Shown here one piece after another: positions 8,852 to 18,052 of a DNA stretch of 64,000 nt; position 1 is the stretch's first letter, and each line of letters begins with the position of its first letter. Source of the DNA: Trichomonas vaginalis G3 (lineage: Eukaryota; Parabasalia; Trichomonadida; Trichomonadidae); NCBI RefSeq assembly GCF_026262505.1, contig NC_067205.1:13888001-13952000 (forward strand), in the 5' to 3' direction. Made by a program: the position numbers and the translations under genes. Under the pieces are notes generated by a model, which was not told where the DNA came from, did no database searches, and worked only from the letters and a program-made list of their open reading frames with translations.

Positions 8852-9940
8852 ATGTATCGGAAGTTGTCTAAGTTAGAACACTCGGAAATAAAACAACTTC
8901 TTACAGAAGCTAATATAGATGTTGCAAAGCATTACACAACAAACAAAAAGGCACTCGCTGACATCCTCAATGACTATAATGGTGAAATAACTTATGATAG
9001 AATTCATGAGTTCATAAAGCCGCAACGCGGCGAGGACGAAGTCCATGCAAGAGCATTTCCTTTAAATGACGTTGCTATTGACTTATATCATAGACGTTCA
9101 ATACCTCATGAAGTAAGAAGAGAAATGTTTGACATAACAAATGCAAACGTTGGTGAAACAAGAAGAAGAGACGACACACTGAAACAACAGAGAAGAGAGA
9201 TGTTTAAGAGCGCTATAGAACAAGTTCGCAAAGCTAATGATGTCATTCGTTCCATTGACGACAAACCAAAAGAAGGTGAGAGATGGTTAAAGAAAGATGA
9301 AGAAAATAGGAAGAGGAATGTGAAGTCAGGCAATAGACTCATTGACTTTAACATCGAAGCTTTAGATGAACCAAACAGAGACTACTTACACAAACATTTC
9401 GGTAAGGTTTTCATGAGACTCTTAGAGAAAATTAAAATAAACTCCCAACAGAGATGGATGGTATGTTATAAACTTGGTGGAAAGTATGAATGTTCTACGT
9501 TAAACCTCAATAATATTGGAACATTACTACATCAGCTCTTGAAGGAGAACTTTATATCAGAGATAGAAGCAAATGCTGCAGGTATTGTTGAAATGCACTA
9601 TGACTTCTTCTTGACAAACATAAAGAATCTTACTGAAATAAAGATGTATGATTTAACAGAATATGAAGGCTTAACGATGTCAGATGTAAAGAAAGGCAAA
9701 CCAAAAAAGAGACCATATAGAGATGAAAGCACACTGACAAATGACCAGAAAGCCATTTTGGAAGCTCTTAAGCAAACAGGAAACCCAGCACTTATAGAAA
9801 GCTTTTGGAAAGATAATGGTGAAAAGAAGTTTTATAAGAAGAGAAGCGGTCAGTTCTGGAAGTATCTTTGCACATTACCTATAAATCTTGAACGCTACCA
9901 AATCTTCAATGAACTGAACAAAAAACTGCAACACTTATGA
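8852..9940 (+). CDS. Maverick A hypothetical protein overlapping polB start
   Basis: A frame of 362 residues, ATG at 8852, preceded by TTTTTTTATTTCCTAC. It is strongly charged, with a basic central stretch (KKDEENRKRNVKSGNRL, around 150-165) and a Lys-rich C-terminal part. It ends in an ATGA overlap with the polymerase start at 9937. Position just before a protein-primed polymerase suggests a replication partner such as a terminal or DNA-binding protein, but no such family motif was recognised. In-frame GC-rich hairpins occur at 9019-9031 and 9034-9044. Confidence 0.6.
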   Translation: MYRKLSKLEHSEIKQLLTEANIDVAKHYTTNKKALADILNDYNGEITYDRIHEFIKPQRGEDEVHARAFPLNDVAIDLYHRRSIPHEVRREMFDITNANVGETRRRDDTLKQQRREMFKSAIEQVRKANDVIRSIDDKPKEGERWLKKDEENRKRNVKSGNRLIDFNIEALDEPNRDYLHKHFGKVFMRLLEKIKINSQQRWMVCYKLGGKYECSTLNLNNIGTLLHQLLKENFISEIEANAAGIVEMHYDFFLTNIKNLTEIKMYDLTEYEGLTMSDVKKGKPKKRPYRDESTLTNDQKAILEALKQTGNPALIESFWKDNGEKKFYKKRSGQFWKYLCTLPINLERYQIFNELNKKLQHL

Positions 9941-12629
9941 CAGAAGATAACTGCTTCGTTTATGCTTGCATTCAGGCTGGAGTAAATGAAGAAACTATTG
10001 ACCACATGAGAGAAGTCATTCGTGTTAGAGACTTTCCTCAAAGTAAAGTACAAGAAATTTCTGACGCAACAGGTATAGCATTTAATGTTACCATTGGTTA
10101 CTTCAATGACTCAAGACATAATGAAATAAAGAGATACATACCAAAAGAATGTGAAACTGTTCGAACTATTGACCTACTTCTTGTTGAAGACCACTACATG
10201 CTAAATGAAAGACTTCCAATGACAACATATTTCATTCGAAACTATAAAGAAATCTTGAAGGAGTGTGGTGGAATGAACATTGAAAAACAGATGAAAATAT
10301 ATACAAAGAGAGAAGATAAATATGTAGTTCGTTATGATAGAACAACACCGCTATGGGATGTTATGAAAACATTGTGGGAGTGCAAATATTTTGAACCTAT
10401 TTCTTATGGAGAACTTTTCACATATACGACTGACTTATATAAACAGAACCTTGCACCATTTAAAGATTTGACATATGCTCCAAAGTATTGTGTACAACTG
10501 AAGAAGAAAGCAGAGTCAAAAGAAGTAAATAAAGCTAAATGTAAATTCATTCCTGAGCACGTTTTCTTTGCTGACTTTGAGTGTAGTACGGATGGCTTTC
10601 ATAAAGCTTTTAACATCTGTTATGACAGTGAAGATGGTTCAGTTAGTGAAAGCATTTGGGGTCAAAACTGTGCAACAGAATTTTTGGAAAGACTTCCTGA
10701 CAAGAGTTTAATATATTTCCATAACCTCAGTTATGACATAAACTTCATCTTAAGACACATGACAGAAGTGAAAGGAACTCCCATCATTAAAGGTTCACGA
10801 ACAATGCAAATAACTGGTTTATATAAAGGACGGGCAATTATTATAAAAGACTCTTACAGTGTTATAAATAAGAAGCTTAAACTATTTCCTGCTATGTTTA
10901 ACTTACAAACAGGACCGAAAGAAGTATTTCCATATAACTACTACAGCAGTGTTTTGTTAGCAAATGACAACAGAACTGGTGTCATTTCTGAAGCATGTAA
11001 GTTTATCCATGATGCAGATACATTCATGAAGAACATAGATTCCATCAAAGGTTGCAGAATAGATGAAAACCACTTCGACTTAGAAAAATATAGCACGTTT
11101 TACTGCAAACAAGATGTAAGAATTTTAAGAGAAGGTTTTGTAAAGTTCCGCAATGACTTATTGAAAGAGTTTGATTTAAACGTTTATGACTACGTTAGTA
11201 TTTGTTCTATTGCTAACAAATTGTTTGAGAACAGAGTATACTTCCCGAATGGAAATCTTTATGACCTCTCAAATAAACCAAGAGAATTTATTTCGAGATG
11301 CATTCAAGGTGGAAGATGTATGTTGTCAGATAACATGAAACAAAAGAGCAAAAAGAAACTCATTGCTGACTTCGACACTGTTTCATTATATCCTTCAGCT
11401 ATAGCAAGACTTTATACTTTAGAAGGTATTCCAAAAGTATTGAAGGAAGAAATGTTAAGCACAGAGTATCTCATGAGACATTTATTCGATGACGACCAAA
11501 AGGAACCCATTGGTGAAAAGTTTATGTCTGGCTTCTTTGTTCTCATTAAGATAACAGAGATTGGTATACCCAGACACTTTCATTTAATAGTTTGCGACCT
11601 GAACTAAATCCAGAACTTAACGTTCCAAGAAGTTCAAACACTTGCTGTCTCATGTATGTTGACCATATAACATTACAAGACCTCATAAAATATCAAGGTG
11701 TCAAATGTGAAGTGTTGCAAGGATACTATTACGATGGAAACAGAGATATGAGAATAAGAGATGAAGTAAAGAAGTTGTTTGAGTTAAGGTTAAAGTATAA
11801 GAAAGAAGAAAACCCCTTACAAGAAATTATAAAACTCATTCTGAACAGCATTTATGGCAAAACTATTCTATCTCCTATTGAGTCAAAAATAACCATAGTA
11901 GATGACAAAGATGCTATAAGATATGCTATAAGAAATTACAACCATATAGTGAAGTTCGAAGGTTTGGATGGTTCAGATAAAACTATTTTCAAGCTAACGA
12001 AAAGCATTTGCAGACACTTTAACTTCTGTCCACTTGGTGTTAATATTCTGTCTATGTCAAAACGTATTATGAATGAAGTATTCTGTACTGCAGAGGACAT
12101 GGGACTTCAAATCTTTTACCAGGATACCGACAGTATGCACTTATATAATGAAGACATCCCAAAGCTTGCAGCAGAGTTTAAGAAGAGATATGGTCGCGAA
12201 CTTATAGGAAAGAACCTTGGTCAATTTCATAGCGACTTTGCAGAAATAACACCTGGAAAACAAAGTTTAGCTTATAAAAGTATTTTCTGTGGAAAGAAGA
12301 CCTACATAGACTTACTCACTAACGATTTAAATGAAGTTGCATTTCACTGCAGAATGAAAGGCGTGAAGCAAGATGTTATTGCTTTAACCGCTAATGAAAT
12401 GTTTCCTGAAGCTATACAATGCTATTACAATGAAGATAAGAACATTCACATACCTGTTGGAACATATGACAAAGACTCTGAGTTCAGTTTAATGAAACTT
12501 TACAAAGCACTTCATGATGGTCAAGAGATTGCATTCGACTTATGTAAGTCATGTCAACCTTGCTTTGCTGAAAAGTTCAACTTTTCAATAACGACTAAAA
12601 CAAGCTTTATTCGTAAGTTGAAGTTCTGA
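9937..12629 (+). pseudogene. polB: Maverick protein-primed family B DNA polymerase
   Basis: The polymerase region of the element, about 2.7 kb. Exonuclease blocks are visible: FADFECSTDG (near 10568), HNLSYDINFI (near 10721) and YCKQDVRIL (near 11101). Polymerase motif A, DFDTVSLYPSA, is near 11370; motif B, LILNSIYGK, near 11832; and motif C, YQDTDSMHLY, near 12117, followed by TPGKQSLAYK...FCGKKTYID. The N terminus has a DNCFVYACIQAG segment found before the exonuclease in some Maverick polymerases. Protein-primed enzymes of this type replicate linear elements from their ends. The region looks broken about once; the active-site blocks read well. Confidence 0.9.
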
Positions 12630-12689
12630 GGTCATTTATTTTTGTCAGCAATGAGGTCATTCGTGATAAAAATAAAGCTAGCGTAGATT

Positions 12690-13547
12690 TTACAATACTG
12701 CGATGGTAGAGTTTAAGAGTTGTGCTTCAATGTAGAGACAGTCCTTCCCATCTGGAGGCAAGAACACTGGGCAGTTATGGTCATGAGTGGAGAACATGTC
12801 TATCCAAAACTCACGATTGAAGCCAGTTAATTTATAGTATTTAGGGTTAGGAAGTGGTGAAGTTCTTGTATGACCAATGAACTCATTTTCAACGCCTTTG
12901 GCTATATTAGAGTAAAGTATTGCTTGCTTTCTATCCCAAATGCCAGGTGTTACAATCTTTGAAAATTCATTTTTCCTCGGAAGCATTGCATCATAATTGA
13001 AAACATTCTTAAAATCATCACTTGGTTCGGAGATTTGAAATCTTATACGTAATGGATTTTCTTTCTTTTTAGCGACTTCATTGAATGGTGAGAATACAAT
13101 GAATTGACAGTCATGAGTTCCATCTTCATTTTCATTAAATTCATAATGAAAGTCTATAAGTTGTGGCTGACTACCTTCTTCTTTCAGTTGTGCAAGAAAC
13201 TCACGTAAAGGCTGTAAAGTTTGTACTTCAATGTTGAACTTTTTCTCGAACATCTCATTAAATGAAATCATACATTGTTGCAATGTTGTATCGTCTTTAA
13301 AGTATTTGTATATGTGAATGTTTTGGGCGCTTAAAGACTGTTCGTCATTTTCTATCTCGACTTGAAGTATAAAGTCAACCTTTCTGAAAGCACGTGTTAT
13401 ATACATAGATGTTATGCCAATGTACTTCTCTTCATTTATGTTCACAATCCAGTCTGTTGGAAACTTAAACGTTACTCTGTTCCCCTTTATTTTGACGTCA
13501 GGGTTTTCACTACTGAACGCAACAGTTAAAGGTATTTGTCTATACAT
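12690..13547 (-). CDS. Probable minor capsid (penton-like) protein of Maverick A
   Basis: A complete minus-strand frame of 285 residues, ATG at 13547, with the leader TTTTTATCCGAATTAA on that strand. It is rich in predicted beta strands (NRVTFKFPTDWIVNI, FILQVEI, CQFIVFSPF), with no membrane segment. It lies next to the major capsid gene in three separate copies. Its size and context fit the single jelly-roll penton protein of Polintons, but no decisive motif is visible. It converges with polB across a 60-bp gap. Confidence 0.5.
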   Translation of the reverse strand: MYRQIPLTVAFSSENPDVKIKGNRVTFKFPTDWIVNINEEKYIGITSMYITRAFRKVDFILQVEIENDEQSLSAQNIHIYKYFKDDTTLQQCMISFNEMFEKKFNIEVQTLQPLREFLAQLKEEGSQPQLIDFHYEFNENEDGTHDCQFIVFSPFNEVAKKKENPLRIRFQISEPSDDFKNVFNYDAMLPRKNEFSKIVTPGIWDRKQAILYSNIAKGVENEFIGHTRTSPLPNPKYYKLTGFNREFWIDMFSTHDHNCPVFLPPDGKDCLYIEAQLLNSTIAVL

Positions 13548-13571
13548 TTAATTCGGATAAAAATAAACCAT

Positions 13572-13826
13572 TTACTCTTTCTTTGCTTCAGCTTCTTTAG
13601 CTTTTGCTTCTTCTCTAGCTTTTTTCGCCAGCAAACGTGGGTTCTTCTGTCTTCCAGCAGCTAATGCAGCTAGTTGTTTTTCACTAAGTTTTCTCTTTGG
13701 TCTCTCTGGCTTTTGTTCTTGTTTTTGTTCCTTCAGTTCGGATAAAATTTGCTCGCGAATTTCTTTCTTCAATGCTTCAACATCTATGACACCTTGGGTC
13801 TTGTCCGTAGGGCTTGTCTGAGTCAT
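13572..13826 (-). CDS. Small basic coiled-coil protein of Maverick A
   Basis: An 84-residue minus-strand frame, ATG at 13826, with TTTTTTATCTGCAGTCAA before it. A helical region (VDVEALKKEIREQILSELKE type, residues 14-35) is followed by a very basic C terminus including KRKLSEKQLAALAAGRQKN and Ala/Lys/Glu repeats. It would suit nucleic-acid binding inside a particle. No named family. It is divergent from 13872 across 45 bp. Confidence 0.55.
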   Translation of the reverse strand: MTQTSPTDKTQGVIDVEALKKEIREQILSELKEQKQEQKPERPKRKLSEKQLAALAAGRQKNPRLLAKKAREEAKAKEAEAKKE

Positions 13827-13871
13827 TTGACTGCAGATAAAAAACTAAATTAAAACTTTAACCGATGTAAA

Positions 13872-14306
13872 ATGAGCTTGTCAAAATCAGAGCGAGAGTC
13901 TATTATATTAAATGACGCAAGAGGAATACAACATCCTTTCTATTACGTAAGTCAGAGTAAAGATGGTAAAATATACGTAAGAAAAAGAAAGGTACCATTA
14001 GCGAATGCAGAGAGCGACAACATTAAGGTGCATGGCAAGGGTGAAGTCCACGAAGCCCATATAAAACCTTCTGTTCAAACTGAAAAGTCAATAGAACCAG
14101 AAGAAAAGAAGCCAGATGTACTTTCAATAACGAACCAAGAGCTTATTGCAAAGTTCGTGAATTTCATTGAAAAACAAACCGAGTCAAAGAACCCTGACCC
14201 GCCAGTGAAAGAAGTTGAGACAAAAGAGAATGTACAGTTCATTGAAAATGTCAAGAAACAACTTCCACCACGAATTCCAAGAAGAAGAGTGAGAATAATG
14301 AAGTAA
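13872..14306 (+). CDS. Maverick A hypothetical protein, 144 aa
   Basis: A 144-residue frame, ATG at 13872. The N terminus, SERESIILNDARGIQHPFYY, has a compact beta-type start ending KIYVRKRKVPL. The middle is charged and low in complexity, and the C terminus is basic (PPRIPRRRVRIMK). The frame is kept in copies A, B and D. The stretch near 14035-14060 looks like a decayed form of the GC-rich triloop hairpins. A virion-associated role is inferred from its place between the penton-like and capsid genes. Confidence 0.55.
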   Translation: MSLSKSERESIILNDARGIQHPFYYVSQSKDGKIYVRKRKVPLANAESDNIKVHGKGEVHEAHIKPSVQTEKSIEPEEKKPDVLSITNQELIAKFVNFIEKQTESKNPDPPVKEVETKENVQFIENVKKQLPPRIPRRRVRIMK

Positions 14307-14333
14307 ATAGATATTTTTATCTGAAGTAAATAC
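14307..14333 (+). promoter_or_regulatory. Leader motif before the capsid gene
   Basis: The 27-bp gap holds ATATTTTTATCTGAAGTAAA just before the ATG at 14334, one of the clearest examples of the TTTTTATYTG leader. It is unchanged in copies B and D. Confidence 0.5.
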
Positions 14334-15908
14334 ATGCAGAACGAACAGCTAAACGAATTTACTCCAGCAGAGCATATTCATCAGATTCGCTCATATTTCG
14401 ATATCATAGACAATGCAGTTCAAATTGGTGACACTAATAGAAAATATTCTGACGCAAAGATTCCATCACAACCTGGAACTGCTAAAGATAACACATGGGT
14501 AACATTCAATCTCTCACCTCCTGGTGAAAATATGTTGGACCTTTACAATACATTCATTACGTATAAAATGGAAGGTCAATTTATTGCAGATAAAGAAATT
14601 GGTTCAGGTTCCAATAAAACAAACCCACCAGGATTTTGGATTGGTTTCGATGACGCTTTCTATGCAGTTGCTGGATATCAAATCCTTGCAAATGGTCGTA
14701 TCGTATATTCTCAAGACAACGCAAGAGAAGAAGCATATATAACTTCAAACTCACAAACTACCGAACAAATAAAGAAAGTAGATGTTTTCTCAAAGACTCG
14801 ACATGAAGATGTATGGAGTCATTCGGGAACATGCAGAACAGGACAAATTGTTAGTGGTCCAATTACAGCAGGAAAATCATTTGATTTTAAGCTTCGTTTA
14901 AGAATTCCTGTTAGAAGATTCCTTCCATTAGAAGCTATTCGATTTATTCCAGCTTTTGCAGGAAACATTCAGCTTAAAGTAAAGTTCAGTAGCGACGCCT
15001 TACAATGCACATCTATATCTGTAAATGATATCATTGCTTTCAATCCAACTCTTAAAGTTGCATTTGCTTCAGATTCAAATCCACCGACAAATAAATTTGT
15101 TCCATGGAATGAACCATTCACTATGATAACGAAGGCAATAGAAGCTAGTGGAACAGTTACTATTACAACTGTAACCCAGCAACTATTTCGAACAAAGATG
15201 GATTTTAATGAATGTTTCATTCATCCAAAGTCATTCTCTTTAGACCCTAACATTTATACAGAACTTGTAGAACATTATACAAACGAGGCTTTATGTTTTC
15301 CTGTTAAAGTTATGGATTGGATTCCTATGGACGGTTCATTCTCAAAGAATACAGATAGTTCAAGTGCAACATTTACAGCAGCTTATACGCCTATTAATGT
15401 TAAAAGTATTTGGGCACTATTTAGAAAGAAAGACAACTATTATGTTAATTTTGAGAACCCTAAGTTTAAATATCTTCAGCTTTCCATGGGAGCTTATGGA
15501 AATATGCCTGCAGAACCTGAAAAATCATATGGACCTGTATTTTATGAAATGGTTGCGAACGCTTGCAATACAAACAATGATATGATAGGATTTAATGAAG
15601 ATGTTATGAGGTCATTGGTGGATGATGGTAGTGTGGAACATAAATGGGATAGCTATGACAACACACATTTCTTATGTGGTTTTCCAACAGAAGTGGACTT
15701 TTGCTTCCAGCAAGGTCAAACATCTACTGCTCCAATAACATACAAATTGTCTGTTAAAGGACCTATTGAACTAGCAACTGAAAATGTACCAAAGCCACTT
15801 ATTGGATTTATGAGGGATTGTTGCTTTGCAATACAAGTAAGACAGTCAGGCATACCAATAATAAGACTTGACGACTATAACTTAGCAACTGACGACAGTG
15901 AGGAATAA
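14334..15908 (+). CDS. Probable major capsid protein of Maverick A
   Basis: A complete frame of 524 residues with the shared leader motif. Length, beta-strand-rich composition and gene order fit the double jelly-roll major capsid protein of Polintons. Useful landmarks are NTWVTFNLSPPGENMLDLYN near residue 45, the central LRLRIPVRRFLPLEAIRFIP near 190, and SIWALFRKKDNYYVNFENPKF near 355, which resembles a conserved C-terminal jelly-roll strand region. There is no signal peptide or membrane segment. It is kept at high identity in B and D. The call rests on context and pattern rather than a decisive motif. Confidence 0.6.
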   Translation: MQNEQLNEFTPAEHIHQIRSYFDIIDNAVQIGDTNRKYSDAKIPSQPGTAKDNTWVTFNLSPPGENMLDLYNTFITYKMEGQFIADKEIGSGSNKTNPPGFWIGFDDAFYAVAGYQILANGRIVYSQDNAREEAYITSNSQTTEQIKKVDVFSKTRHEDVWSHSGTCRTGQIVSGPITAGKSFDFKLRLRIPVRRFLPLEAIRFIPAFAGNIQLKVKFSSDALQCTSISVNDIIAFNPTLKVAFASDSNPPTNKFVPWNEPFTMITKAIEASGTVTITTVTQQLFRTKMDFNECFIHPKSFSLDPNIYTELVEHYTNEALCFPVKVMDWIPMDGSFSKNTDSSSATFTAAYTPINVKSIWALFRKKDNYYVNFENPKFKYLQLSMGAYGNMPAEPEKSYGPVFYEMVANACNTNNDMIGFNEDVMRSLVDDGSVEHKWDSYDNTHFLCGFPTEVDFCFQQGQTSTAPITYKLSVKGPIELATENVPKPLIGFMRDCCFAIQVRQSGIPIIRLDDYNLATDDSEE

Positions 15909-15938
15909 AGGATGAACGTTTATTTTTAAAGCTTATAA

Positions 15939-16397
15939 ATGAGTTCTTCATCAAGCTCTCGTGAACCTTCACCATCTGTGAAACAAACTTTACCAAACGA
16001 TTATGGAGCACCTATTGAATATTTCTTACGAGCTGCACAATGGCAAAGAGCAGTTTCACCAAGGTTAGGTGTTCCACCAGCTCCTGTCAAAAATAGCATT
16101 TGGTCAAGTCCTTATATAAGATATGGTCTCCCACTAGGTTTGCTAGCTACAGCAGGAGCAGTTATGATGTTGAAAAGAAATAAAGCAAATGTTATAAATA
16201 ATACTGAAGTAGCTGAAGTTAAACAAACTCCAACACCTTCGTCAAAACCAACGCCTTCACAAGCAAAACCTTCAATGACTCCTGAACCTATGGAAGTACA
16301 AACTCCTGTTCAAAAGTCAACTCCTAAACCGACTCCAACATTTAAACCAGAACCTACTCCTCAAATAAATCGTAAAACTCCTGCGTTTCCTTACTGA
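15939..16397 (+). CDS. Single-pass membrane protein with Pro-rich tail
   Basis: A 152-residue frame, ATG at 15939. A Ser-rich N terminus is followed by an aromatic stretch, then one membrane segment around residues 65-82 (YGLPLGLLATAGAVMMLKR). The long Pro/Thr/Lys tail is built of PTPSxKPTPSQAKP-like repeats. It is the only clear membrane protein in the capsid block and may be a minor virion membrane or membrane-attachment protein; this is inferred. Confidence 0.55.
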   Translation: MSSSSSSREPSPSVKQTLPNDYGAPIEYFLRAAQWQRAVSPRLGVPPAPVKNSIWSSPYIRYGLPLGLLATAGAVMMLKRNKANVINNTEVAEVKQTPTPSSKPTPSQAKPSMTPEPMEVQTPVQKSTPKPTPTFKPEPTPQINRKTPAFPY

Positions 16398-16444
16398 AAA
16401 ATAACGTTATTTTTATTTTATTTGAACATTTTTATTTGATTGAA

Positions 16445-16681
16445 ATGACGACTAAAGTCACTGAAGCAATGAAACAAAAGTTTTTGGTAGAATACATTAA
16501 ATCAGGAACTATTCCAGAAGGTTTTTACGTTCATACTATGAAGGATGGTAGAGTTCAGTTTAGAAAGATAAAGCAACCATTAGATAGAGAAGGAATTTTG
16601 AGAAAGATTAAACTTCATGAGGACAACATTGCTGAACTTAAGAAGAAGTTAGAAGAGTTGGAGAAAGGAAGAGAGTTATAA
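16445..16681 (+). CDS. Small coiled-coil protein of Maverick A
   Basis: A frame of about 78 residues; the ATG at 16445 follows TTTTTATTTGATTGAA and is preferred to the non-ATG extension upstream. The N-terminal half includes GTIPEGFYVHTMKDGRVQFR, a short beta-hairpin-like piece. The C-terminal half is a heptad-like coiled coil (LHEDNIAELKKKLEELEKG). Present in all capsid-block copies to the left. Function unknown. Confidence 0.5.
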   Translation: MTTKVTEAMKQKFLVEYIKSGTIPEGFYVHTMKDGRVQFRKIKQPLDREGILRKIKLHEDNIAELKKKLEELEKGREL

Positions 16682-16698
16682 AGCAATGAATTCAACGG

Positions 16699-16758
16699 GT
16701 TAGAAAAGAGGTTAGAAAACGTGTTAGATCTAACATTCTAACATAAACATTATTTTTG
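16699..16758 (+). repeat. Single GTTAGATCTAAC intergenic repeat
   Basis: One copy of the same 60-odd-bp repeat found around the 5493-6431 gene, in the orientation seen at 6438-6500, just downstream of the coiled-coil gene. The matching site in copy B is 22065-22123. Confidence 0.75.
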
Positions 16759-16844
16759 TGCTATGTTTTCATACGTGTGAGGGTGGTGATATCATTAATT
16801 TTTAAGTTTATTTGGATGTAATTTTTAAGTTTATTTTTATATAA

Positions 16845-17165
16845 ATGACGAAAACTATTGAGATAACAAACTACAACGGTCATGAGTTCAAGAATTTGTT
16901 CTTCGTTCCTCGTGAAAATACATTCTATCAGATACGAGGGAGAAAGGGTAAAGTTAGTTTGAGCGTTTATGAAGGAATGAAGAATGGAAAGTTTATACAA
17001 GCATACGATACAAACGGTAAACGTGTTTCATTAGCTTTGTCAAAACTTACTAACATTTATTTTGACAGTGATTTTGACCTATATGAAGAAGAAAGTGAGT
17101 CAGAAGATTATGAGCTGTTATGTGAAGCACAGCAATGGGAGGAGTTGCAATACTTTTGTAAGTGA
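16845..17165 (+). CDS. Last gene of Maverick A, 106 aa, variable
   Basis: A 106-residue frame, ATG at 16845 after TTTTTATATAA. The pattern TYNxHxFKxLFFxPxxNxFxQI is shared with the 94-residue gene at the same place in copy B (22213-22497), but the two proteins differ strongly while the DNA before and after is almost identical. A very acidic C-terminal region (EEESESEDYE) is common to the type. Function unknown. Confidence 0.5.
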   Translation: MTKTIEITNYNGHEFKNLFFVPRENTFYQIRGRKGKVSLSVYEGMKNGKFIQAYDTNGKRVSLALSKLTNIYFDSDFDLYEEESESEDYELLCEAQQWEELQYFCK

Positions 17166-17370
17166 GAACGTTTATTTTTACATTAATGAAGTCGTTTGTG
17201 AAAACGTTAGTGAAGTGAAGTGGTTGGCGGCTTTGTAAATATTTAATGTTAAGTTAGTGTTGTCGTTTGTGTTGTAAAATATACGTTAACGGTTTTGTAA
17301 AGTGTCAAATTCACAAGTATTGGGTAAAGTGAAACGCAGTGCCTCCGTACACAACATAGGTATACTAACT
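17166..17370 (+). repeat. Right terminal region of Maverick A
   Basis: Gene-free end of the element, shared with copy B (22498-22726): iterated AGTGAAGT/GTTAGTGAAG words, then TTGGCGGCTTTGTAAATATT, then a terminal motif with ACGCAGTGCCTCCGTACAC and the end ATACTAACT. The opposite orientation of this end is at 36793. Immediately after it, the sequence enters the polymerase gene of copy B. Confidence 0.65.
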
Positions 17371-17992
17371 TTTGCAGACACTTTAACTTCTGTCCACTTG
17401 GTGTTAATATTCTGTCTATGTCAAAACGTATTATGAATGAAGTATTCTGTACTGCAGAGGACATGGGACTTCAAATCTTTTACCAGGATACCGACAGTAT
17501 GCACTTATATAATGAAGACATCCCAAAGCTTGCAGCAGAGTTTAAGAAGAGATATGGTCGCGAACTTATAGGAAAGAACCTTGGTCAATTTCATAGCGAC
17601 TTTGCAGAAATAACACCTGGAAAACAAAGTTTAGCTTATAAAAGTATTTTCTGTGGAAAGAAGACCTACATAGACTTACTCACTAACGATTTAAATGAAG
17701 TTGCATTTCACTGCAGAATGAAAGGCGTGAAGCAAGATGTTATTGCTTTAACCGCTAATGAAATGTTTCCTGAAGCTATACAAATGCTATTACAATGAAG
17801 ATAAGAACATTCACATACCTGTTGGAACATATGACAAAGACTCTGAGTTCAGTTTAATGAAACTTTACAAAGCACTTCATGATGGTCAAGAGATTGCATT
17901 CGACTTATGTAAGTCATGTCAACCTTGCTTTGCTGAAAAGTTCAACTTTTCAATAACGACTAAAAAGCTTTATTCGTAAGTTGAAGTTCTGA
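17371..17992 (+). pseudogene. polB: 3' fragment of family B polymerase, copy B
   Basis: The C-terminal third of the Maverick polymerase, with motif C (YQDTDSMHLY near 17480) and the FCGKKTYID block. The rest of this copy of the gene is not next to it and would lie beyond the inserted copy A, outside the window. Fossil fragment. Confidence 0.85.
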
Positions 17993-18052
17993 GGTCATTT
18001 ATTTTTGTCAGCAATGAGGTCATTCGTGATAAAAATAAAGCTAGCGTAGATT

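Larger units (their letters stand above)
1..17370 (+). mobile_element. Maverick/Polinton copy A, right-hand part
   Basis: A large self-synthesising element of the Maverick/Polinton family. The family hallmarks visible are an rve integrase (4028-4735), a protein-primed family B DNA polymerase (9937-12629) and a capsid-like block (12690-15908). The right end is placed at 17370, where the sequence reads ATACTAACT; the inverse, AGTTAGTATAC, occurs at 36793, giving the AG...CT ends known for Polintons. The left end lies outside the window. No packaging ATPase or cysteine protease was recognised in the visible part. The copy keeps many long frames but looks broken, with perhaps half a dozen breaks, mostly in the tail-fibre region. 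Its near identity to copies B and D suggests recent activity. Confidence 0.88.
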
